Notes: generated by a model from the letters alone, not told the origin. Shown: positions 7,802 through 16,695, counted from the stretch's first letter. The stretch: 64,000 bases of DNA from Fibrobacter sp. UWB2 (GCF_002210425.1 NZ_MWQK01000004.1:248001-312000), one strand, 5' to 3'. Numbers and translations: made by a program.

Positions 7802-10800
7802 TAAGCGTCTTCCTTCTTTGCTTCAGCGGCTGCTGCAGCCTTGAGCTTTTCTTCAGCTTCTTCACGAGCAACGTCTTCCAACGTACGGGCGACCTTGACT
7901 TCCTTGAAGAAGATGAGGCTATCGCCTTCCTTGATATCGTCGTAACCCTTGAGGCCGATACCGCACTCAAAGCCACGAGCGACAGACTTGACGTCGTCCT
8001 TCATGCGCTTCAAAGACTGGACCACGGTCGTACCGAGTTCGATACCATTGCGGTAAACGCGGACATGGCTCGTGCGGTCGACTTCACCATCGGTAACCAT
8101 ACAGCCAGCGATGAGACCGACCTTCGGGACCTTGAACACCTGGCGGATTTCGGCTTCGCCAACGAGTTCTTCGCGCATGATCGGCTTGAGGAGGCCTTCC
8201 ACAGCGTTCTTGATATCTTCAATGCAGTCGTAAATCACGCGGTAGTTGCGGATTTCGATGCCTTCCTTCTGAGCCATTTCGCGGACAGCGAGAGACGGCA
8301 TCAAGTGGAAGGAAATAATGATTGCCTGTGCGGTCGTTGCAAACAGGATATCGGATTCCGTAATCGTACCCACACCCTTGCGGATGATGTTGACGCGGAC
8401 TTCCTTGTTGGTAAGCTTTTCGAGGGAAGCGGCCAAAGCTTCTGCAGAACCACCCACGTCGGCCTTGACGATAAGGTTGAGTTCGGAGAGCGTACCTTCC
8501 TTCTTTGCGTTGAAGGAGTTTTCGAGAGAGACCGTCTTACGGGCGCGGAGATCGCGTTCACGAGCGGCCATACGGCGCTTGGAAGCAATTTCACGTGCGG
8601 TCTTTTCGTCTTCCACCACGACAAGTTCGTCACCAGCCTGCGGAGTACCGTCAAAGCCGAGCACCTGACACGGAGCAGAAGGAGGAGCTTCCTTCAACTG
8701 GACACCACGTTCATTGAACATGGCACGGACACGGCCAGCGTAGATACCGCAAACAAACGGGTCACCCACATGGAGCGTACCGTTCTGCACGAGGATCGTA
8801 GCCATGGAACCCTTACCCACGTCGAGCTTGGATTCAACGACTGCGCCACGGGCGTGCGTATCCGGATTGGCCTTAAGTTCCAAAATTTCAGCTTCGAGAG
8901 CAAGCGTTTCGAGGAGGACATCCATGCCCTGACCCGTACGAGCAGAAACTTCGATACAGCTGGTCTGACCGCCCCACTGTTCGACTTCCACACCGCGTTC
9001 TGCGAGCTGGGCGCGAATCTTGTCCGGGTTTGCGGTCGGGAGGTCCATCTTTGTAATGGCGACGACCATCGGCACATTTTCGCGCTTTGCAAGTTCAATA
9101 CATTCAACCGTCTGCGGCATGACCATGGAGTCAGCAGCCACAACGAGAACGATAACGTCGGTCACCTGGGAACCGCGAGCACGCATAGCACTGAAGGCTT
9201 CGTGACCCGGAGTATCGAGGAAGGTAACCTTGCCCTGCTTGGTGGTGACTTCGTATGCACCGATGTGCTGCGTAATGCCACCCGATTCGCCGGACACCAC
9301 GTGGGTCTTACGAATCCAGTCGAGGAGAGAAGTCTTACCGTGGTCAACGTGGCCCATGACGGTAACCACCGGATGACGCGGCTGGAGATTTTCCTGAGAT
9401 TCTTCCTCGATGCCGAGAGCTTCTTCTTCGTATTCTTCCATCAGCTGAGCTTCGTAACCGAATTCATCAGCCAAAATCTGGATCGTTTCGAAATCAAGGC
9501 GAGCGTTGATGGTCACCATCATGCCCATTTCCATGCACTTTGCAATGACGCGTGCCGGCATCTGGTCCATGAGACCTGCGAGTTCGCCCACGGTAATGAA
9601 GTCAGAAGTCTTGAGAATCTTCTTTTCTTCACCCGAGTTGTTTTCGGAATGTTCCTTGTGATAAACTTTCTTGACCGGGTTCTTGGAGAGGGATGCCATC
9701 ACGCGGGAGACGTTCTGACGAACGGCTTCCTGCTGCTGTTCCCTCTGCATTTCCTGACGGTCCTTAGTATTGCTGCGGCGGTTCTTGTCGTTGCCATGGC
9801 GGCCGTTCTGGCCCTTGCCATTGCCCTTACCGTTCTGGTTGTTCTGACCGAGAGCCTGGTTATTGTTGTTGGAAGCGTTGAAAGCTTCCTGCATGGAACC
9901 GCTGGAGAATCCACCGTTACGACCGGTATAGCCGCGGCTACTGCTGCTAGCGTTACCGCCGTTCGGGCGACGATTATTGTTGTTATTGTTGCGGTTATCG
10001 TTACCGCCATTGCCGTTGTTCGAGAGACGGCCAAACGTACCCGTGTAACCCTGGCCATTGCCGCCATTGCGGTTTCCGCCATTCGGACGATGGTTGTTGC
10101 GAGCGGCCTGAGCCTGCTGGCGAGACTTTTCGATACGGGCAAGGATTGCAGCATCGGGCTTGAAGACCTGGGCCTTCATCGGCGGCTGCTTGAGTTCCGT
10201 AGAAGCAGACATCATTGTCGGCTGCGGAGCAGCGGGCTTTGCGACGGCCGGAGCGGCAGGCTTTACAGCCGGAGCAGGAGCAGCAGGCTTCGGAGCTGCT
10301 TGTACAGGAGCCGGGGCGGCAGGCTTTGCCTGAGGTGCCGGGGCCGGAGCAGGAGCGGCGGGTTTAACAGCCGGAGCGGCTGGAGCAGCAGGTGCTGCGG
10401 CCGGTGCGGGAGCAGGTGCAGCCGGCTTCGGTGCCGGAGCGGCAGGCGCGACTTGAGCCGGAGCAGGTGCGGCGGGCTTCGGGGCAACTTGTGCCGGGGC
10501 CGGGGCGGCCGGTTTTACGGCAGCCGGAGCAGCGGGCTTTGCAACCGGGGACTTCGGATCCTGTTTAGCGACAGGCTTCGGAGCATCCTTGCGGGCGCCC
10601 GGGCCTTTCTTAAGGCTCACCTTCAAGCCAAGTCTGTTCGTCGCAACCGACGTTTCCTTCTTCTTTGCAGGAGCGGAAGCGGAAGAATCAGATTCAGAAG
10701 CGGTAGGCCTCTTGAGATTCTTGTTGCGGGCATCCTGCTTCTGTTTTTCGGCAGCGGCAGCATCCTCGATTTTAGCAAAGTCTGCCATATCCAATTTGGA

Positions 10801-10914
10801 CATATGGGTACGAACTGCAACGCCTGCATCGCGAAGCAGCTTCATCACCACATCAACCTTCAATCCATGAGCATCTGCCCAATCCTTAGGTTTCATTTGA
10901 GATTCATTCGTCAT
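7801..10914 (-). CDS. infB: Translation initiation factor IF-2
   Basis: IF-2 is the GTPase that brings initiator tRNA to the 30S subunit. The chosen ATG at 10914 (MTNESQMKPKDWADAHG) has AGG six bases upstream; a TTG five codons earlier is less likely. The product is about 1037 residues, long for the family. An N-terminal IF2N segment is followed by a Pro/Ala-rich stretch (roughly 110-240), then an Asn/Gly-rich stretch (roughly 280-400), then a second IF2N domain. The G domain starts near residue 520 with GHVDHGKTS, then DTPGHEAFSAMRARG and AITKMD (Thr replaces Asn in the usual NKxD). The C-terminal IF2 domains are complete. The coding region is in the conserved nusA-infB-rbfA order. Confidence 0.97.
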   Translation of the reverse strand: MTNESQMKPKDWADAHGLKVDVVMKLLRDAGVAVRTHMSKLDMADFAKIEDAAAAEKQKQDARNKNLKRPTASESDSSASAPAKKKETSVATNRLGLKVSLKKGPGARKDAPKPVAKQDPKSPVAKPAAPAAVKPAAPAPAQVAPKPAAPAPAQVAPAAPAPKPAAPAPAPAAAPAAPAAPAVKPAAPAPAPAPQAKPAAPAPVQAAPKPAAPAPAVKPAAPAVAKPAAPQPTMMSASTELKQPPMKAQVFKPDAAILARIEKSRQQAQAARNNHRPNGGNRNGGNGQGYTGTFGRLSNNGNGGNDNRNNNNNNRRPNGGNASSSSRGYTGRNGGFSSGSMQEAFNASNNNNQALGQNNQNGKGNGKGQNGRHGNDKNRRSNTKDRQEMQREQQQEAVRQNVSRVMASLSKNPVKKVYHKEHSENNSGEEKKILKTSDFITVGELAGLMDQMPARVIAKCMEMGMMVTINARLDFETIQILADEFGYEAQLMEEYEEEALGIEEESQENLQPRHPVVTVMGHVDHGKTSLLDWIRKTHVVSGESGGITQHIGAYEVTTKQGKVTFLDTPGHEAFSAMRARGSQVTDVIVLVVAADSMVMPQTVECIELAKRENVPMVVAITKMDLPTANPDKIRAQLAERGVEVEQWGGQTSCIEVSARTGQGMDVLLETLALEAEILELKANPDTHARGAVVESKLDVGKGSMATILVQNGTLHVGDPFVCGIYAGRVRAMFNERGVQLKEAPPSAPCQVLGFDGTPQAGDELVVVEDEKTAREIASKRRMAARERDLRARKTVSLENSFNAKKEGTLSELNLIVKADVGGSAEALAASLEKLTNKEVRVNIIRKGVGTITESDILFATTAQAIIISFHLMPSLAVREMAQKEGIEIRNYRVIYDCIEDIKNAVEGLLKPIMREELVGEAEIRQVFKVPKVGLIAGCMVTDGEVDRTSHVRVYRNGIELGTTVVQSLKRMKDDVKSVARGFECGIGLKGYDDIKEGDSLIFFKEVKVARTLEDVAREEAEEKLKAAAAAEAKKEDA

Positions 10915-10977
10915 GAATAGCCTATTCAATTCCTTTTCTTATTCTTCCGTTAAACTATTTGCCCTGCGCAAAAGTTT

Positions 10978-12201
10978 TTAAGCGTTCACGTCCTTCTTGA
11001 CAGCTGCGGCCTTTGCCTTTCTGTCTTCGTCCATACGCTTCGCTCTCATTCTTCTTTCATCCTCATAGTTCGGAGCGAGGATGTTGTTCTTGGCTTCTTC
11101 GTCCATCTGAGACCATTCCTGTTCTCCATGAACATCGAGCTTGCGATCCACCAAACGACCGGCAAGTTCCACGTTCTGGCCACCCTTACCGATAGCCTGA
11201 GCGAGGTTTTCGTCATCCACGATGATCACGATACGGTCCGTATCCGGAACCGGGAACATCTTGAGGACAGATGCCGGAGCCAAGGAACGCTGAACGAACA
11301 CGTCGAAGTTTTCGTCCCAGTGAACGATATCGATACGTTCGTTGCCGAGTTCGCGGACAATCGTCTGCACGCGAGCACCCTTCATGCCGACGCAAGCGCC
11401 AACCGGGTCAATCTTTTCATCGCGAGAGTAAACAGCGATCTTTGCACGGCGATTCTTGGAGTCACGGGCAACAGCCTTGATTTCGACAGTGCCTTCGTAG
11501 ATTTCCGGAACTTCCTGACGGAGCAAAGCCTTGAGGAAGTCGGCGTTGGATCTAGACAAAATAACCTGAGCACCGCTCTTCGTAGATTCTTCCACGCGAG
11601 CAATCACAGCCTTCACAGAAGCGCCCTGAGTCAAGCGTTCGTGCGGGATCTGTTCGCGAGCCGGGAGTTCAGCTTCAATCTTGTTACCGAGATCGACGAT
11701 AACATTACGTTGTTCCAAACGAAGCACCGTACCGTTGATGATCGTACCGATGCGGCTGCGGTAGATGTCCATGATGCGCTGGCATTCGGCACTGCGGATG
11801 TGCTGGGTCAAGAGCTGCTTTGCAGTCTGGATTGCCTGACGACCAAAGGAGGAGGTCGGGAGTTCCATATAAAGGCTGTCGCCTGCCTGAGCGTCTTCGT
11901 TGAAGTCGCGAGCTTCATCGACGAGCATGTAGCCTTCGTCCATTTCAGCCACTTCGTCGGCTGTCATGTTCGGGTCGTAGTCCGGATAGTCATCAACAAC
12001 TTCGACGTTCAGGAACACATGGACTTCGTTGGTTTCCATGTCGATATCGACGTTAATCTTCTTTTCGATGTGCAGATACTTGCGGGCCGCAGAAATAAGA
12101 GCCTTCTTGAGGGCGTCCAAAATCACGGAATCATCGACACTCTTGTCTTCAACGACTTCCTTGAGTACGTCGAGCAAGTTTACTTTCGGTTCGTTCTTCA
12201 T
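10978..12201 (-). CDS. nusA: Transcription termination/antitermination factor NusA
   Basis: This 407-residue protein binds RNA polymerase and affects pausing, termination and antitermination. The order is the N-terminal polymerase-binding domain (about 1-130), S1 domain (about 140-205, TIINGTVLRLEQRNVIVDLG), KH1 (GACVGMKGARVQTIVREL) and KH2 (AQAIGKGGQNVELAGRL). It lacks the C-terminal acidic repeats of E. coli NusA, as most non-proteobacterial forms do. AGGAAGGT lies seven bases before the ATG. It follows rimP by 13 bases and precedes infB by 63. Confidence 0.96.
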   Translation of the reverse strand: MKNEPKVNLLDVLKEVVEDKSVDDSVILDALKKALISAARKYLHIEKKINVDIDMETNEVHVFLNVEVVDDYPDYDPNMTADEVAEMDEGYMLVDEARDFNEDAQAGDSLYMELPTSSFGRQAIQTAKQLLTQHIRSAECQRIMDIYRSRIGTIINGTVLRLEQRNVIVDLGNKIEAELPAREQIPHERLTQGASVKAVIARVEESTKSGAQVILSRSNADFLKALLRQEVPEIYEGTVEIKAVARDSKNRRAKIAVYSRDEKIDPVGACVGMKGARVQTIVRELGNERIDIVHWDENFDVFVQRSLAPASVLKMFPVPDTDRIVIIVDDENLAQAIGKGGQNVELAGRLVDRKLDVHGEQEWSQMDEEAKNNILAPNYEDERRMRAKRMDEDRKAKAAAVKKDVNA

Positions 12202-12214
12202 ATAGTTGACCTTC

Positions 12215-12667
12215 CTATTTAATTTCTACTTCGACCTTGGCCGAAAGCACTTCGGACCGCGGTATGACGATTTCGCCGGCATTGCCCTTAAGCTTGAGCG
12301 TCAGATTTTCTTCGTCGGCATTCAAAAGTTCACCAGTCACTGGCTTGCCCGTCGAGCGTGTCACACGGAGCAGGCGCCCCTTGTTGCGTTCAAAATCCGC
12401 CATAGACTTGAGGGGGCGGTCTATTCCCGGAGAAGAAACTTCAAGCGTATAAGCGCCCTCGATCAACTCGGGATCCAGGTCCAGCGCATCCGAAAGGAAA
12501 TGACTCACGTTCGTGCAGTCATCGATAGTAACACCTTCGGGCTTGTCGATAAAGATTCGCAATGTCTTGCGTTTGCCAGCACGGAACACATCAGCTTCTA
12601 CAAGCGTAACAGATGCGGACTTGCATGCATCGGCAATGAGAGAATTCAGTTTTTCTTGGGCGACCAA
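12215..12667 (-). CDS. rimP: Ribosome maturation factor RimP
   Basis: This 150-residue protein helps 30S subunit maturation. Family marks are TLRIFIDKPEGVTIDDC, VSHFLSDALD, YTLEVSSPGIDRPLKS and LTLKLKG near the end. The best start is TTG at 12667, with AAGAGG five bases upstream; no nearby in-frame ATG gives the family N-terminus. It is the promoter-proximal gene of the translation operon. A perfect 14-base palindrome lies in the leader (12697-12710). Confidence 0.93.
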   Translation of the reverse strand: MVAQEKLNSLIADACKSASVTLVEADVFRAGKRKTLRIFIDKPEGVTIDDCTNVSHFLSDALDLDPELIEGAYTLEVSSPGIDRPLKSMADFERNKGRLLRVTRSTGKPVTGELLNADEENLTLKLKGNAGEIVIPRSEVLSAKVEVEIK

Positions 12668-12696
12668 ATAAACCTCTTACAATAAACGGCGTTCGT

Positions 12697-12710
12697 ATTC
12701 GGGCCCGAAT
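12697..12710. promoter_or_regulatory. Perfect palindrome in the rimP operon leader
   Basis: ATTCGGGCCCGAAT is an uninterrupted 14-base palindrome 30 bases before the rimP TTG start. A second, interrupted inverted repeat (TTCAA-gccaaat-TTGAA) lies at about 12719-12735. Either could be a protein-binding site or a leader hairpin; the sequence alone does not decide. Confidence 0.35.
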
Positions 12711-12808
12711 CCGGCTCGTTCAAGCCAAATTTGAACCCACGAACGTCAGTACATACCAAATAGAGAAATTTTTTTGCCCTTAGGCAACCGCCTTAATTGA
12801 CTTTGGCG

Positions 12809-14398
12809 TCAATTAGCGCAATTTTCATCGTCCCCGTCCAACTGATACGGTTCACCAGGAACGAAGGTAAAAGACGGAGGCAAGGACATCGAGAAATCAG
12901 AGATTTCAGTTTGGCGGTTTGCCACAAAGAAATGCAAATGATGAGTGGATCCATCCGCCCAGCCCGTATCATCGGCAGCCCCTCGGCAATTCGAATACAT
13001 GGCCAAAGGCTCCCCAGCATGGCAACCATGATTATTCTGGGCAAGCGTCTGTAATTTTACGCTACCCGGAGCAGGCAAGTGCGTACCGCCCAAATCAATC
13101 ACCAGAACGCCATCGACAAACACCCACAAGTCACCACTACTAATAAACTTTAACTCTTCAGGTTCCGGCAACTGGTTTGAGGACTTGTACTGGAAAGCCG
13201 TGTACCCCACCATGGTAAAGCCATAATTGCGCAAGTGTTGCAAACCGAGAGCTCCATTCATTATAGTAGCCTGCAAAGCGGCACTATGTCCGGAACCTTC
13301 AGAATTTACAGCACGCGGACCACCCGCATTAAGCCAATCTGCACAAAGCTTAGCGGTACTCTGACCGTACAAATCCTGCTGAGTCGAAGCATACTGATAC
13401 CTGTAAGGCGGGCAGAATATAGAGAGCGACTGAGGTTCAAAAATATCACAAAAACCCTTCGGCTGGATAGTTTCAAGACAAGATTTTGCACTCACCCATT
13501 CTCGATTTACCGGGTTCACGCTATCAAGCGGGAAGAACCCGCCATTGTTGGAATTATAATCATAAACAAAGTAATTATTTTCTTCCGTAGACTTCGGAAG
13601 CTCAAAGACCATATTGACACGCTTATTCACAGAAGGAACATCGGCAAACCACTGGTCCAAGTTTTTATTGTCGCAACGTTCATTCAGCTTTTTAATGGCA
13701 ACGCCTTCATACATATCGGGAGTTCCATTGTCATTCACCTTAAACTGCAAATAAGGATCCACCATCCCCGGTGTATAAACAACCGGATTTGCCCAGTTAT
13801 TTTTTCCGCCAGGGCACTTTGTACCATTCACGTTTTCAAGAGCATTTTTGTAGCCGCGAAAATGCTTAAGCCCAGATAATGCAGTCACAGTCTCAGCACA
13901 TTCCCCATATTCTAGGACCGGGCCTGCAGAAACCTGTTGCAAATACGGTGGCAAAGCAGGATTCACCTGCATAGGCACCCCATCAACGCCAATTTGAGCC
14001 CCCACGCCCGCACTTTCGAAAGAGTACATATTGCCGCACGTGTTGTGGTAAGCCGCAGCCGCATACCATTCTTCATCAAAGCCAAAAGCTTTCATGGTAG
14101 CACCAGTCTGGGTCACATAGTTATAGATATCCTCCATATGCTCAACCGATTCTTCCGAGAAGTTTTCGAAATCTGAATGATTCTGCTGAAAATCGCGTAT
14201 AACGACATCTAAATTAAGCAAAGAAGCATCAACGACAGCCTCTTCTTTTGTGAGAGCATTGGCCCCATCCGTAGGACAAGTCGTTTTTTGCTGAGGTCCA
14301 TTAACGAAACCTTCTGGCGCAGGATCATCTTCTGCACAAGCGGCCAAAAGCACCATCATTGGCACAATTAAAGCCAAATTTCTTTTATTTCTATTCAT
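12809..14398 (-). CDS. Fibro-slime domain lipoprotein
   Basis: This 529-residue protein starts with a type II signal peptide (MNRNKRNLALIVPMMVLLAAC; lipobox LAAC, Cys21), so it should be lipid-anchored in the envelope. AAGGAGG lies before the ATG. The C-terminal 130 residues carry the fibro-slime signature (TIGR02148): an aromatic FTMVGYTAFQYK strand, then SSGDLWVFVDGVLVIDLGGT and a Cys-containing WADGSTHHLHFFVANRQTE block. The long region before it is Cys-rich and not recognised. Fibro-slime domains are related to slime-mould and surface adhesion proteins and are found on Fibrobacter surface proteins. A role in attachment is an inference. Confidence 0.85.
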   Translation of the reverse strand: MNRNKRNLALIVPMMVLLAACAEDDPAPEGFVNGPQQKTTCPTDGANALTKEEAVVDASLLNLDVVIRDFQQNHSDFENFSEESVEHMEDIYNYVTQTGATMKAFGFDEEWYAAAAYHNTCGNMYSFESAGVGAQIGVDGVPMQVNPALPPYLQQVSAGPVLEYGECAETVTALSGLKHFRGYKNALENVNGTKCPGGKNNWANPVVYTPGMVDPYLQFKVNDNGTPDMYEGVAIKKLNERCDNKNLDQWFADVPSVNKRVNMVFELPKSTEENNYFVYDYNSNNGGFFPLDSVNPVNREWVSAKSCLETIQPKGFCDIFEPQSLSIFCPPYRYQYASTQQDLYGQSTAKLCADWLNAGGPRAVNSEGSGHSAALQATIMNGALGLQHLRNYGFTMVGYTAFQYKSSNQLPEPEELKFISSGDLWVFVDGVLVIDLGGTHLPAPGSVKLQTLAQNNHGCHAGEPLAMYSNCRGAADDTGWADGSTHHLHFFVANRQTEISDFSMSLPPSFTFVPGEPYQLDGDDENCAN

Positions 14399-14460
14399 TT
14401 TTCCTCCTTATTATAGCCATAAAAGTTTGTTCTTAAAATAATAAATTTTTTTGCCAATAT

Positions 14461-14537
14461 GCTATATGGCACTCCATTGGAGTGCATATAGCTCAGCTCG
14501 GTCATGCCAACAAGTAAACTTGTTGTCGCGACGCTCG
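14461..14537. repeat. Two-hairpin intergenic element, copy A
   Basis: The element has two parts. Hairpin 1 is gctatat-g-gcactcc / ggagtgc-atatagc (14461-14492), with one bulged G and an ATT loop. Hairpin 2 is an eight-base stem caacaagt-aa-acttgttg (14508-14525). It is flanked by the conserved blocks GCTCGGTCATG (14496-14506) and CGCGACGCTCG (14527-14537). A second element at 39435-39510 keeps the same architecture and core blocks with entirely different stem sequences. Confidence 0.65.
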
Positions 14538-14551
14538 CTTTATACTATATT
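14523..14551 (+). promoter_or_regulatory. Promoter of the small membrane protein gene
   Basis: TTGTCG (14523-14528), a 17-base spacer and TATATT (14546-14551) end six bases before the ATG at 14558. The -35 hexamer lies inside repeat element copy A (stem 2 and the conserved CGCGAC block). The arrangement predicts a leaderless transcript. Confidence 0.4.
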
Positions 14552-14557
14552 TAAGAT

Positions 14558-14767
14558 ATGGCTTACGTACTTCTCATCCTTATCAGCATCGGCGGGCTTG
14601 CGCTCTGCGGTTTTTATCTCAAAAAGAACATTATCCGAATCAAGGATAAGAACAAGGATGAACCCAATAAGTACAAGAAAATCTGGAACTACGTGCCGAC
14701 CGGACTTTGGTATGGCTACCTGATTTTGTTCTTCGCCGGCCTGACCATCAACAACACAATTTTTTAG
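14558..14767 (+). CDS. Small two-segment membrane protein
   Basis: This 69-residue reading frame has two hydrophobic segments (about residues 3-21 and 48-66). They are separated by a Lys/Asp/Asn-rich loop (KKNIIRIKDKNKDEPNKYKK), consistent with a hairpin in the inner membrane. A promoter-like pair sits 6 bases before the ATG and no gene lies on the opposite strand. I do not recognise the family. Real-gene status rests on the membrane pattern and promoter. Confidence 0.55.
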   Translation: MAYVLLILISIGGLALCGFYLKKNIIRIKDKNKDEPNKYKKIWNYVPTGLWYGYLILFFAGLTINNTIF

Positions 14768-14866
14768 TTGTTGGTCAATAGTCGTTAGTCAGTAGTTGTT
14801 AGAAGACGCAGTTGTCCTAATTCTTCTCTAGTAACTAGTAACTTAGAACTAGTAACTAAAAAAAAC
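14766..14866. repeat. Degenerate ACTAA-type intergenic repeat
   Basis: The stretch is built of loosely repeated 7-9 base words such as GTTGGTCAATAGTCGTTAG, TAGTAACTAGTAACTTAG and AACTAGTAACTAA. Its reverse complement resembles the stretches at 22977-23046, 44039-44066 and 53424-53462. It fills the gap between two convergent genes. Confidence 0.5.
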
Positions 14867-15588
14867 TAATAATACACTTTCTGGGCTTCGAGCCAGCGTT
14901 CGTACAAGAACAACGCAATAAAGTTCTTTCCGTCGATAAACTGATGGGCCGCCTCTTCGTAAGGCAAGACTTCAGTGCGGATCCATTCGTTCTCGTCGGT
15001 GTAAGTTTGGTTCTTGCCATCCATCGCATTAAGCTCTTCGCGGGTCACGCTACGTTCAATTGCGTAAAGGCGGATGCGTTCGTCCAAAAGTCCGCAGCTT
15101 CCAGCAAAGCCGTCGCTTTTACCCTTGTACCAGAAATCCATCAAGTCAATAAGCTCAGAATCTTTTGCCTTGATTTGAGCTTCTTCTTCGAGTTCCGAGA
15201 GCGCCACCTTGCGGAAGTCGCCCGACCAGTCGAGAATCCCCGCCGGAATTTCGAGCGAAGCTGTTTCAGAAATGGCGAATCGCGGTTGGCGCACCAGGAG
15301 CAAGTATCGCTTGCCTTCGCAATGAAGCACGACGAGCACACCCACAGCATGGCCACGCACAAGCACAATCCCGTGCACAGGCTTTCCATCCGGCAAAAAA
15401 GCGGTCGCATTCAGCTTGATGAACAGCGGTTCATGGCGCTTGCTAAAGAAGTCGACTGAAGCAAAATGCACCTTCGTGATGTTGAACTTTTTCTCGGACG
15501 CTTCAAGCCACTGCTTGTAAATCTTACTATTGAGAATTATCGGCTTGTCTTCTTCTGCAATTTCGGCAGCAAAGGTATATTCAATCAT
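14866..15588 (-). CDS. Nudix hydrolase (possible sugar-nucleotide pyrophosphatase)
   Basis: This 240-residue protein has a Nudix box at roughly residues 116-138: GILDWSGDF, then KVALSELEEEAQIK. The metal-binding ELEEE core is kept, but the first Glu of the consensus is Gly and the Arg before the core is Ser. The upstream strand RYLLLVRQPRFA and the context resemble ADP-ribose/UDP-sugar pyrophosphatases of the NUDT5/NUDT14 type. Its ATG overlaps the stop of the lipoprotein gene before it (ATGA), so it is the last gene of a five-gene operon. The substrate cannot be read from sequence. Confidence 0.8.
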   Translation of the reverse strand: MIEYTFAAEIAEEDKPIILNSKIYKQWLEASEKKFNITKVHFASVDFFSKRHEPLFIKLNATAFLPDGKPVHGIVLVRGHAVGVLVVLHCEGKRYLLLVRQPRFAISETASLEIPAGILDWSGDFRKVALSELEEEAQIKAKDSELIDLMDFWYKGKSDGFAGSCGLLDERIRLYAIERSVTREELNAMDGKNQTYTDENEWIRTEVLPYEEAAHQFIDGKNFIALFLYERWLEAQKVYY

Positions 15589-16685
15589 TTTGACTCCGTC
15601 GAATCGACTTTAAGCGTATCGCGAGCGATCGTCGCCGATTTCCAGACTTTATACAAACTATCTACAGATATTCTATCTTCGGATTCAACCACAAGGCTAT
15701 CCGTCGAAAGGTTAATGGCGACCCAATCCTTCTTTGTCGCAGGGCCACAAGAGAGTTCGCTTTCATCGGGCACAAAAAGTTCACGCAAGAAAGCCATTTT
15801 TCCGCCATAATAAATTGACGAATGAGAAAATCCATTTACCATTGCGCACGAAGGAATTTTCTCAATATAATACGTACTCGTATGCCAAACGGTATCCAAT
15901 CGTTCCATCACCTTGCCAAGCGCGGTCGAATCGTATTCCCACTTGGAATTAAGGCAATAAGTAGAATCTTCAGATGCACAAGCATAACGCACAGGAACAA
16001 GGGCGGTATCGCTAGTCTTCCAGGACGTCGGATAAACGGTATCGGCAACAACGTCATTGCACATGTCCACGCGCATCGTGCAGTTTGCACGCAATGTTCT
16101 CCAATAGAACTTCTGCGGAGTCAGCGAATCAAGCATGCGCAAAATCGACGGGGATTCTTTTGTCCGTAGCGGAAGCGATTCCGGTTCTGCAAAAGCGGAA
16201 TCCACAAAAATGCGGAACGTATCAAGTTCCAGCTTTCCACGGCGAAGCATAATGGAATCCAGCAAAGAATCTGCATCGTTCTTTACGACAATCTTCGTAA
16301 TTTTCGAAGAGAGCTCATTCGTCATGCGCTTGAATGTCGTATCCGGGCGATACATCGGAGACGAGCAATCGTCCGTATTCACCTTGAAGTTCACCTCCGG
16401 CGCAAAGACAAGCACGGAATCCTCAAAGGAGTAATTCAGGTCAATGGAAGTCAACGAGCAATTCGAAAACGACCAGATATTGGAAAGCGTAATATAGAGC
16501 GTATCCGAAACCAAGTGAATCGCTCTGCCCGAATCAAGCTTTGCTCCAAGAAAATAGCCCTTGCCTTCGACCAATTCTCCATTGGGCATCACCGGGAGCG
16601 GGCCATCGCCATCCTGAGCGCACGAAGAAAAAAGCGCCACTAGCGCAAGCAACCAATATACAGGGAACAACAAAGCACGCTTCAT
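15585..16685 (-). CDS. Lipoprotein of unknown function in the STAS/PorV operon
   Basis: This 366-residue protein starts MKRALLFPVYWLLALVALFS followed by SC, a type II signal peptide with lipidated Cys at about 22. The mature part is Asp/Ser/Thr-rich with several Cys pairs (NCTMRVDMC, ACASEDSTYC) that suggest disulphides outside the cytoplasm. The C-terminal third includes IPSCAMVNGFSHSSIYYGGK. I recognise no domain. It follows the bitopic protein by 10 bases and overlaps the Nudix gene by four bases. Confidence 0.8.
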   Translation of the reverse strand: MKRALLFPVYWLLALVALFSSCAQDGDGPLPVMPNGELVEGKGYFLGAKLDSGRAIHLVSDTLYITLSNIWSFSNCSLTSIDLNYSFEDSVLVFAPEVNFKVNTDDCSSPMYRPDTTFKRMTNELSSKITKIVVKNDADSLLDSIMLRRGKLELDTFRIFVDSAFAEPESLPLRTKESPSILRMLDSLTPQKFYWRTLRANCTMRVDMCNDVVADTVYPTSWKTSDTALVPVRYACASEDSTYCLNSKWEYDSTALGKVMERLDTVWHTSTYYIEKIPSCAMVNGFSHSSIYYGGKMAFLRELFVPDESELSCGPATKKDWVAINLSTDSLVVESEDRISVDSLYKVWKSATIARDTLKVDSTESK

Positions 16686-16695
16686 ATAAATTTAC

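Noticed and set aside
6767-7804. A 345-codon open frame on the plus strand
   Set aside because: Antisense to truB and rbfA, with no start signal and no domain.
8065-10920. A 951-codon open frame on the plus strand
   Set aside because: It is antisense to infB, whose GC-rich third positions and low-complexity region keep the opposite frame open. It has no recognisable domain or ribosome site.
12765-12800. TTTTTTTGCCCTTAGGCAA as a terminator for the fibro-slime gene
   Set aside because: On the minus strand the stem is followed by A residues, not T, and the stem is only five to six bases.
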